From positions 13,603,106 through 13,667,105 of the forward strand of contig CM022666.1 in NCBI GenBank assembly GCA_012295275.1: a stretch of DNA of 64,000 nt, read 5' to 3'. This document shows positions 28,947-39,600 of this stretch, in pieces. Within the stretch, counting starts at the first letter, position 1; every line of letters begins with the position of its first letter. Below the pieces are notes generated by a model. The model made no database searches and was not told the origin of the DNA. It saw only the letters and a program-made list of their open reading frames with translations. The stretch is from Chrysomallon squamiferum. Lineage: Eukaryota > Mollusca > Gastropoda > Neomphalida > Peltospiridae. Made by a program: the position numbers and the translations under genes.

Positions 28947-29581
28947 TATATACGTCAATTTGCAGTGCTGCTGAAAAATGAAATTATGGGATATTAGTAC
29001 TGGCGAACCTATATGTAATAATGTGTTGCTTCTATTCTATGACTAAAGAACCCAGTTCATTAATCACTGTGTCATCTTGTTAAAACGGTCTGTTATCGAT
29101 AAAGCCGACATAATGAAACGATTAACCGACGTTTGGAAAGTAGTATTCTTAGTTTGTAAATCAAAATAACAATGTCGCTTGAAATATATAGATAACTCTG
29201 AATGATTTATATTTAAAATCAGAGCGTGGGTGACAACTTTGGAGCCAAAATGTATACGGGGTTCACTAAAAAGTCTTCTGTATGTTTAAAAAACGATAAA
29301 AGGATAGATGATTAATTATATGGCGGCCAAGGACTATCGCCGAACCTTTTTTTTTTTTTTGGAAAGGATTGCTATATTTGTCGTTTCCATCAGTCATCAG
29401 AATTAAAATATATCAAATTGAAAGCTTGATTGGTTTGTACCGGGACTTGCTCTCTCCCATACATAAATGTTATGAATTAATGTGATCTGGCAACGAAAGT
29501 TATACGGAATATACGCCAATCCAATCAGTTTACATAATACAAAAACTGATAAAGCATATATCATTCATTAAAAACAGAAAT

Positions 29582-29667
<86 letters not shown>

Positions 29668-31895
29668 CTCTCCCCCGATATGTACATGTACTTTCGTGTG
29701 CGTGTATGCCTGCATGTTTTTAAGTTTATGTCTACGTCTAAGAATTATTCAGTTTGAGCGAATGTTTATATTTAAAGTCCATACATTTATTAAAACACAG
29801 GAATATAAACAAACAAATTAAGGTCCATTAAATTTGTAAATTTGTAATCGTTGATTTTATGGATCCGGAATTTTATCTTAGGCGCCGGCAAGTCAGTAAA
29901 AAGTCAGTTGGAATGTAATAATTGTTTATCAAAACGTAAATGCAGACAAAACGTCTTGTATATGTATTGTAAAATTATAACATGCTTTCAGGAAGTTCTG
30001 TTAAACGTAAACTGACATAAGTTTGGTGCAAACAGTGCAAAAACACTGACCTAAATAAAGTACGTGATATACACAATAAACGGGAATAACGATTCGTTCG
30101 ATATATATATATATATGGGTGCTGAGCAAAAAAAACAAAAACAAAGCAACAAATGAGCACAAATCAGTTTGTTAAAATGTTACGAATAAATATTAAATAG
30201 ATAAAATAAGGAGCAAGATCTTTTGGAAAATATTTCAGAAAATATGAATATTCGTCATGTTGTATAATTATGATGAATATTGTGTGCATGTGAGTTCACG
30301 CGCTTTTAACAAGTAAAATAATAGTAATAATAATAATAATAAAACAAAGTATTCTGAACAACTGCATTTGTTGTTTTTTATATTTTTTTTTTTTTTATGT
30401 GAATATAACAAGCGATTTAACTTTCTACATCATTTATTTATAATTATAGTTATTTCGTTATCTTTATCGAGGAAAATATTGGAACTTCATTCATTGGTTT
30501 TTAAATACGTGTACATTTCCATTATATTAACCTTTTGACAAATGGCGTAATATTGTGTCACCTTTATCTAGTAACCTGTGAAAATAGTTCCGTCGCCAAG
30601 CTACGAATACGTTCGTTAGATAAACTCGCAAACAGAAAATGAACATCAGCAACATTTTAGAATTAAGTAACGAGACTTGAATAGCTATCAAATAACAAGT
30701 CTGTTCCGCCCACATAATCACAAGACGAAAGAATTTAATTATGTGAATGTGTATGAATACGAAACTTTAAAAATGAATTTTTGAAAGTACCACATGACAG
30801 ACGAAATTAAATAAATTAACAAATTACTGTAATACGAAAACATAAGCCAGAACATTATAACTGTATTACTTACGACTGATGAGTCGCTGTATTTCTCAAG
30901 CATACTGTCACGTTGTCTGTCGTAGAGGGATATCGGTTCGAATCCTGGAGCAGCCACATGTTCTAACGTGTTGATGGACCATCTCTTTCTCTGAAATGTA
31001 AAATCATTTATGAGACAAACATTGCTGATTAAAACTGCTACTTTTTTACAGTGCGTTGACAGTCAATCCCTTTTTCTAAAATATGTGACAAACGTTACTT
31101 TTTATTTGCACTGTATTTGAATTTATGTGCTAGATTTTGCGTCTCTGTACGTCTGTCTGTATAAAGTTATTTTTTCGAGTGTGTATATGTTTAGCTATTA
31201 TTATACTCGTTTGTATGATAAAAAGAATTACCTTAACTGTTCAAGTATTAATAATCGTAAGGTTTTGCATTTTAAAGTTGATAAATGAAAGAAGTAATTT
31301 TCTGTTTTGATATACATAATTCAGTAAAATACTGGAATCCTTAAAAAAACCTAAAACAAAAACATGATTCAGTACTTTTTTTATGTTGTAAATCCTTAAT
31401 TATCGGAATTGGGAAATATATATGTATAAAAAAAATAAATAAAAAAAAACACATTTTAAAATGGATTAAAAGTACAAAAACGAAGTCAGCATATCAAAAA
31501 TATAATATATAAAATATTATACATATGTTTAAAGGCTTTAAAAAAATAGTAATAATAATAATAATTATAAGATTAATAACATTTAATGGCGAAATGGAAA
31601 GAAAACAAGAATAAGAAAAAGATCAAAGAAATAAATTTTAAACAAATACAAAAGTGTATGGTATATTTAGTTAGCCTAACTAAAAATGCGAATTTTAAAA
31701 TGACATAAAATTAAAAAGGTACATAATAATAACAATACTACTACTACTACTTCTAATAATAATAATAATAATAATAAGCAAAAAGTAAATTCAGAAAACT
31801 CAAATAATTATTTAAAAACTTACCCTACGATTCGGGAAGCTCGTGATGCCGCTAATTAAAACGGCTACCACGACGGCACTGTAGACAATCTTCAT
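26276..31895 (-). CDS. Secreted BRICHOS-domain protein with proline-rich repeat tail
   Basis: Four minus-strand exons, all joined in phase 0: 31895-31824, 30990-30874, 27716-27603 and 26944-26276 (323 residues). Residues 1-19 form a clear signal peptide. A polybasic RRRKR at 23-27 looks like a furin-type site and is assembled across the first splice junction. A linker follows. Residues 63-131 fit a BRICHOS domain: GLTVIKD with the conserved Asp70, Cys78, a helical middle, then Cys127 in GLCRKLHIYWL. BRICHOS domains act as intramolecular chaperones in secreted or type II membrane precursors, shielding an aggregation-prone C-terminal part. From about residue 160 the tail is Lys- and Pro-rich. 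It holds five MKTPPP/IKTPPP units, often as VHQMKTPPPLS, spaced about 30-36 residues apart. Annelid BRICHOS precursors (arenicin type) release antimicrobial peptides from this position. Such a role here is inference, and I know no family with this tail. The final repeat is cut short by a one-base frameshift. Confidence 0.8.
27364..27500 (+). repeat. (A)n, (TAA)n and (CT)n compound tract
   Basis: A poly-A run, then about 70 bases of AAT/AAAT units, then CTCT/CTGT units. It lies in the third intron of the BRICHOS gene. Confidence 0.9.
27720..28470 (+). repeat. Long trinucleotide-rich block
   Basis: About 750 bp of changing triplet repeats: AAT, GAT, AAC and GAT again, then CTA/CTG-rich, then GTA/GCA-rich sequence. 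Its left edge abuts the splice acceptor of BRICHOS exon 3, so the pyrimidine tract of that acceptor on the minus strand is TTATTATTGTAG, part of the repeat. Several long ORFs of single amino acids here are artefacts. Confidence 0.9.
28905..28945 (+). repeat. (GT)n microsatellite
   Basis: About 20 GT units within the second intron of the BRICHOS gene. Confidence 0.95.
29584..29664 (+). repeat. (CT)n(CA)n compound microsatellite
   Basis: About 22 CT units, a short ACTCT break and about 15 CA units, in the second intron of the BRICHOS gene. Confidence 0.95.
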
Positions 31896-32012
31896 AACGT
31901 CGTCTTCTCTCTCTTCCTTCGATTTCTTTTGTCAGGAAAAACTTCTTCTTTTTTTTAAAAAACTTCTTTCCTTAATTTACTCTGTTCTGATCAAAATCAC
32001 TCTAGCTCTGTG

Positions 32013-32020
32013 TTTTTATA
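32013..32020 (-). promoter_or_regulatory. TATA box of the BRICHOS gene
   Basis: On the minus strand the sequence reads CTGTATAAAAACAC, about 118 bases before the ATG. A start site near 31985-31990 would give a leader of roughly 90-95 nt. A strong TATA box suits a tissue-specific or inducible secreted product. No initiator element is obvious. Confidence 0.5.
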
Positions 32021-32068
32021 CAGTAGCGCAAGAAATGATAAATTGACGTACTCACGGAGTGAGTTATT

Positions 32069-32081
32069 TTATCAGTGATAA
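32069..32081. promoter_or_regulatory. Inverted GATA-factor site pair
   Basis: TTATCAGTGATAA is a palindromic pair of GATA motifs about 50 bp upstream of the TATA box. GATA factors drive gut and blood-cell genes in many invertebrates. The position is suggestive, but the motif is short and the region AT-rich. Confidence 0.35.
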
Positions 32082-32658
32082 ATATCCTATTACAGACTGC
32101 TCCCTGTCAGACGGATTAAATTCTTAATATAAAGTCAAGTGGTACCAGTTAATTATCTTTGTTAGGAAAACTTTAATACGAAGTATCTATTTTTGGTTTT
32201 TGAGAAGGGTAACAGGTTAAACTCGCCTTTAGGAATCCCCGTTAGGTCGGAAATATTAATAATCTCAACTGTTTGTTTTCGCGTTTTGTCTAGACCTTTG
32301 TTTTTGCAGTTTAATTTGCCAAAATGCACTCTTTTCCTCCCCAGCTTAAATATGTTCCACTTCGACAAAATGAAAACTGAATTTTGAATTGGTGATAATA
32401 AACTTTATTACATACATAGCTTTATTATATGGCTTAATATTAAATCTATGGTTGAAAGAATTTGTCGACACTTGATATTTGATCCACTAACGAACTAATA
32501 AAGCAAAATGGCTGTAACGCATTGCAAACTGGGAAAGCAGAAATTAGGACACTGTTAATGTTAATGCAATAGTGACTGAATGATGTAATTAATTTTTTGT
32601 AGGTATATTTAATTTATTTTTTTTTTTGTATTTAATGAAGTATATATTTTTAAAAGTT

Positions 32659-32717
<59 letters not shown>

Positions 32718-32847
32718 AAAAGAAATGACTGCATGAGAAATTAAACGTTCAAACGTAATACCAACCTCATCATCTACACAAAAGTTTGAATTTGATTAAT
32801 TAAATCAAAATTTAATACTGAAATAGACATAATATTAACAAGAGTTT

Positions 32848-32890
<43 letters not shown>

Positions 32891-33330
32891 ATTACAAAAT
32901 ACATATATTAGAGGAAATTAATTACACAATAAAACACTTTTTTTTTTCACAATAACTTTCCATAACTGACATTAGTGCATTATTAATTTTTCTCTTATCA
33001 GTTCGTTCAGGTAATAAAATCATTTAAAACATTTTCCTGCGCGATCAGCACATGTAATAAGAATGTCAAGAATTTTGTGAAGTCATTTGATTATTTCCGA
33101 GTGAAGAGCATTTAAAAATTGATCCGAAATTACGTTGATATTAAATTGTGACTAACAACAACAACAAACCAAAACCCAACCCCCCTCCCCAAAAAACGAA
33201 CAATGGCATTGCTAAACAAATTTATGATTATTATTACGAAATAGTTGCAGTAATCTTCTGAAGTAATAGAAATCCATTTCCGACTTCATTTTTACTTTCC
33301 ACTTTTCATTTTAACAGTAATATTATGCGC

Positions 33331-33348
33331 CATGTGATAAGCACGTGA
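33331..33348 (+). promoter_or_regulatory. Paired E-boxes (CATGTGA and CACGTGA) before the S28 gene
   Basis: CATGTGA at 33331 and CACGTGA at 33342 lie about 100 bp before the start codon. They match the MiT/TFE (TFEB, MITF) type of E-box found before lysosomal genes (CLEAR element GTCACGTGAC). S28 peptidases are lysosomal or secretory, so the fit is sensible, but the flanks differ from the full consensus. Confidence 0.35.
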
Positions 33349-33446
33349 TGATATTTTCGTAATCTCATGACTTTTAAGTCAGCTCAGGAAGACTTATGTT
33401 CTTCGATTCATTTATGATTGTCGGTTAGACAAGATCAACTTCTGAA

Positions 33447-33935
33447 ATGAATAGAAACATATCATTAAATATATTGATTTTATGGAGTGCATTTTCTTTC
33501 CAGTTCAGTATTTGTCGCATTCCGCCTTTCTTTAGAGGCAGACCTAAGGGTGGGATGGTAGGTGCACCTCGTATCGCAGAAAATTCCGGGATCGTTGTTC
33601 CACCAGAAAAATGGATGACCCAGACACTAGACCATTTCAACGACGCCGACACACGCACCTGGCAACAGGTATGATCTATTTTAAAGATAAACTGTTACCA
33701 CAATCGTAACCAAGGACGCTTTATATTTTGACTCTATCGTACGTGCATCGTTGTCTCATCAAGTAACACACATACGAAATACGAAATTTTGTGATGATAA
33801 AAATCGCAGATTTATCTTGAATTAAGTTTCACTTTATTAATTAGACTGATGCCAGTGAAGGACAGTGGCTGTAAAATGATGGAATGACGTCACGTCAGCG
33901 TTCAGTCCTTATCTAGAATCTGTGTGTGTGTGTGT

Positions 33936-34006
<71 letters not shown>

Positions 34007-36603
34007 ATGCACATTAACAAAAACAAAAACAAAATATGTAAATTCAGACGTCTGCTATCCTGTCTGTAGAAAGTTAAGTAGATTGCTCCACCTTTTCTGT
34101 ACAATTCGTAACTACATCAATACCTGAAACACAACAAAAACCGTAAAAACGCATTTAAAACTTCGTTATTTCTTTCCCTACTTAATTTATAAGACTGTGT
34201 ATTGGTAGCTTATTTTCATATTTTTTAAATTTTTTATCTCTATTATTTTACGACTTATTAATCAAAATCTAAATTTCAGAGATATTTTGTGAACGACACA
34301 TTCTACAAGCCGGGTGGTCCAGTGTTTATCATGATAGGAGGGGAGGGGACAGCCAGCCCTGTTTGGATGGTGGAGGGGATGTGGATTGTCTATGCTCAGA
34401 TCTATAATGCAATGTGTTTTCAGCTGGAACACAGATTCTATGGCAAAAGTCACCCCACAAAGTAAGTGCAAGTTTGTATGTAAATAAGAATTCCTAAAAA
34501 TATCAGTTAACACATTAGAGATTTCTTAAATAATTTTTCAGTTACTCAACCATTTAATTCATACTTTCATCTAAAAACTAGTTTCAAGATTATAAGACAT
34601 ATTAATAAATAACTTGTCTTGGAAACCTGGTATCTTTAAAAAATATAAATATTACTTATTTATTATTTATGTTAGTAAAAATTAAAATAATATTCCTGTA
34701 ATTGTTTCTGAGAGATTGCATATAAGGCAAATTCTAATATGAAAATAATAAATAAATAAATAAATGTTAATATAAATACAGATAATATTTTTAACTCTTA
34801 AATAAATGGGTTCTCTCCTTGAAAAAAAAAGTAAAGTTTGTTTTATAATGTTTGTAAGAGGAAATGGAGGTTATAGCTGTTTATGATAACAGAGTAACAG
34901 GTAAGAACATTTTAGTGTCTTATATTCCACATTTAGTTCTGAACAGAAGCTACATACAAGAAGATCCTTGATTCTGAGAGTTAGATAGATAAAATTCTGA
35001 AGGGTAAAGCATCAAGTCATTTATTATTACAATTTCCATGGTTCAGTGATTTCTTAGATATTAAATTTCAGTCCATTATTCTTGGATGCTTAGATTTTAC
35101 ATTGGTTTTTAATAAATTTTTCTCTATAATTTTTAAAACAGATTTTTATACAAATAAAATAAGCATGTATGTTACTTGATATTTGTGGTTTTTAGGAAAT
35201 AATTGTTTAAGATAAATACATTTCAGAGACATGAGTGTTGAAAATCTGCATTACCTGAGCAGTGAACAAGCATTAGCTGACCTGGCATCTTTCATTGTGT
35301 TTGCCAAACAAAAATACAACTTACCACATAACAAGTGGATTTCATTTGGAGGATCTTACCCAGGTACTGGAATGTATTTTTATCTTCATTAATTTTCAGT
35401 TTTTCAAGGGTTTTATCTCAGGAATAGTTGATATGCTGATCAGTCCTACTGTGTCTATTCTGAGGTTTTTTTTCCCATTCATGCAAAAGCTCTAATTATT
35501 TTGTTAAGATTATAGTAATATGTATTTTAATTGCTGCAAGAATTTGTGTGTTTATGTAAATATATGTATGTATATATGTATTTTTCATATATATATATGT
35601 ATTTATAAGTATACACTGATAAGTATGTGCAAATACATTTATAAAAACACAAACAAAAACATAAACACTTGCACAACACACACAGTCACAAAATACATAC
35701 ATTTGATTCTCTAAACTGCAGCTAACAGTAGATGGCCCATTATATTTAGTATCATTAGTCAGATACAGTTATTTACAAAAACAAACTAGCCGTTAATAGT
35801 AAAATGTATTGAAATAACTATTTATTGAAGATTTAAAGTAGAATTTTCTGTTAACACTTTCAGGTTCTTTGTCTGCCTGGCTAAGAATGAAATACCCACA
35901 TCTCATAGATGGCGCTGTAGCTACAAGTGCACCACTGCTAGCTGTCCTTGACTTCAAAGGTCAGATTCTAAATGTTTACTAATAACGGTTGAATCCCACT
36001 GAAACATGATAATGGAAACTGCATTACAGAATCATAATTAAAATCCTAAATATTTGATAACATATACATTTTGTACAGTCTTATTGTTGTATGGTAGAAA
36101 TTTGTGTAGTAATTAAAAAAAAAAAAAAAGGTTTTGTTTAGTATATTGCAGCATCTTTCTACAGTATAGTGGTGGTTATTTTAAGAATTTTATTTAATAT
36201 TTTTTTTTATTTATTCTTTTTAAAGATTCATTCTTTTTGAATGTTAAAAAAAAACGGGGAGGAAACTAAATTTAGTATTTATTACATTTATAAAATTATG
36301 AAAACAAAAATTTAAAACATATGTTTACTTTGAAGGAATACAAATTAACAATATTTTAAAAAACAACAACAATGAAACCAACTGATATGCAAGAAATCTC
36401 TTCAAAACTTAGAAATATTTTATTTAAATAAAAATGTTTGGGGTTTGAAAATAATTATGTTTTATTAATGTTATTTATAGCTTTTGAAATTCATTTTTTT
36501 TCAACAAGTTTTCTAAAAATAAGTATTAGCCCTTTTATCCTGTTTTCAGAAAATTGTTCTTTATATCTGTTAATTACAATTTCATTCTTTAATATTCATA
36601 CTT

Positions 36604-36634
<31 letters not shown>

Positions 36635-39600
36635 TAATAAGATATGACTAGATGAATTTCTATATGATAACTGTTTTCATTTAAAAAAAAAGAAGAAATA
36701 AATTGTTTTTTAAGAATTATTTTGTTTTGATGTATAGCTGTTGTTATATTTGGAACGGTATTTTTTAAAATATGAAACAGTTGGTAACAGATTATTTGGG
36801 TGTGGTGTGTTGGTAACAGATTATTTGGGTGTGGTGCGGGATGCACTGGGTACAACAGGGCCAGGCTGTAACAAGGCTGTGTCTGAGGCTACATACACCA
36901 TTGAGAAAAAGATGAAATCTGCAGAAGGTCGACAGTTCTTGAAGAAAATATTCAAGTGAGTTTTCAGGATTATTTATTTCTTTCAAATTTAAATTTTTGG
37001 TACTTGTTATTGAAATATAAATTTTTTTGTTACTTAATATTCAAATTTAAATTTATGTTGTTATTAAAATTTGTTTTATCAGAAATGTATTTAAAAGGCA
37101 GTCTAAATCAAATTATTTCCATAACTTCAATATTCCCAGAAGTATGATAATAGACCAACAATTCAGTAGATCTGTGAATCCAATGAATTGTTTTCCAGGT
37201 CCAACCACTGTGCTCCTAAACTTGATTTTTCAAAGTGTATTATGGTTGTTATTGAACATATGTCTAAAAAAATAACAAATCAGTCTTATATCACTGTTAT
37301 TAAGGATTTTTTATTTTATCTCAGTGTTATAATTTGTGTTATATCAAACAGTACAAAACACTTTTGAACAGAAAATGATACACTGACTGAAATAAACTAA
37401 CACTATGTTATATTGATGTGATCATTCATTTGTTCTTTGTTAGATTATAAAGAAATATTAAAATGTCTTGTTGTTAAATTGTTTCATGGTTTCAGCCTGT
37501 GTGACGACATTGATGACCACAACATCAACGATGTCACCAATTTGTACTCATCCCTGGCAGGCAACTTTGAGGGTGTGGTTCAGTATAACAAAGATAACAG
37601 AGCTTTCGAGGTAAGAGAAATCAAAGCTAGTTTTAAATACAAATTTAATGAGAAATATTTAGATTTTTGACTTTTAGGAATATTTTTAATATTTTGTTAT
37701 TTGTACATTTTATAATTAAATAGAAAAAAAAATGTTAAAACAAATTTAAAGAAAAATAAGTCAGAAGTATTGAGTAATATTGTGATAAACTGAAATCTAA
37801 ATATCAACTCTTTTTTTTATATTAAGGATCTATAAGTTGTGAAACATGAGTAAAATAAATTGAAAAACTGCATTCCTCAGATAGTATATGTGGATTTTTT
37901 GGTGAAACCCTATTTATGTCAAAATATGTTTAAGTCAAAGCTTACAGAATAGAGCAGTTATGTGTCACAACGATATAACAATATTAACTATTAACAAAAA
38001 TAGTATATATCTATCCATGCAAGACAGTGTGTAAATATTTTATATTTGGGGGGTTTTCCCAGGGTGCTGTGGGAACAAACATCACCATTGACATTCTCTG
38101 TGAAATGATGACCAATGAGAAGCTAGGAGACCCAGTGTCTCGCTATGCTGCGGTCAATGCGATGATGTTGTCCACGTACAGTGAAAAGTGTTTGGACTTC
38201 TCTTACAAAAAGATGATCAAAGATCTACAGAAAGTTGACTGGAACAGTAGTGCTGCTGTAGGTGGTAAGTTTTAAGTGTATGTACAGGCACAGTCAAATA
38301 GCCTGCACATATAGTTTCATGTCGGTCTTATAGGACTTAACCTTTGCTAATAATAAATTGCAGTTCTAAGGATATGCATATAGTTGCCATTTTGTTTGTT
38401 GTTTGAAACATGCATAAAAATGATTTTACAAAAATTGCTGATAGACTTAATAATGTGGCTATATGCACAGTCTTTTATGCTTCTTTTATGCAGTGATGTG
38501 TTGAAAAAAGAAGTAATTCATGTGTTCACAATTTACTGTTACTATCAAAGGATAACAGCTAATTTCAGCATTTACCTTTGTAGGTCGACAGTGGACATAT
38601 CAAACTTGTACAGAATTTGCATTTTTTCAGTCAACAGATTTGAAAGATCAGCCATTTGGTCAAACCTTCCCAGTGAAGTAAGTTTACATGTTTTCTTTAA
38701 ATTTAATAACTTTTATATATCAGATTTTAACAATATGCTATTTGTAATTGATGCTTGTAAGAGAAATTAATTTTAAGCTTTTTGAGTTTCCAGCCATAGA
38801 GTATATCCAGTGAAAATGACCAACTAACAAAGTATACATTGGTGCTTGCAATGGATTTGTGATTTGTTTAACTTGCAAATGAGATTAAAAAATCTTAAAG
38901 ACTCTTCACATAGAACCAGCTTGTGTGAAAATGGTGTCACACATCAAATCTCTTTCCTAATTCTATGTTTATACAAGCTGAATATATTTTATCCAAAATG
39001 CTTGGGACTGGAACTGATTTTGGATTGTGGAATGTTTTTAATTTTGGAATATAAAGAACTAGCCTGAGAATAGGATCTGTGTTTAAATATGAAATATAAA
39101 GAACTAGCCTGAGAATAGGATCTGTGTTTAAATATGAAATCCATTTGTATTTCATGTATTACTTATAAACATAATCTTCAAGTAATGTTATATAATATTT
39201 TAAAATAATTAGGTAGTGTTATATAATATTTTAAATAATTAGGTGGTTTTATATAATATTTTAAATAATTAGGTGGTTTTATATAATATTTTAAATATTT
39301 TTTTCTATATTAATAACATTTGTGTTCAGTAAACCATACAAAATCTATAAAATATCACAATATCAGCTGCTCAGAAGTTTTTTATGGACTATGGAGCTTT
39401 TCAGATTTTAGAATCATGGACAAAGGATTCTGAAAATTTATTTATTTGTGTGACTTTATCATGTTCCTTATACACAGCACAATAATAAAAAAACCCCAAA
39501 ACAATCAGTTAAGAACTGGTATCTTATCACACTATTTTCCCAACTTGACCAGAGCTCCAGACTTGCCATGGAAATGGCTGTGATAGATGTGGTCGTTTCT

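Larger units (their letters stand above)
31896..33446. other. Divergent intergenic region between BRICHOS and S28 genes
   Basis: This 1.55 kb separates two start codons facing away from each other. The left end holds the TATA and GATA elements; the right end holds E-boxes. The middle contains (AAT)n tracts at 32662-32715 and 32850-32888 and poly-T runs. The antiparallel 64-68 codon ORFs near 32162-32387 look like chance. Confidence 0.6.

Noticed and set aside
36438-36647. Hydrophobic 69-codon frame in an S28 intron
   Set aside because: Plain AT-rich intron sequence ending in an (AT)n run. No splice partner.
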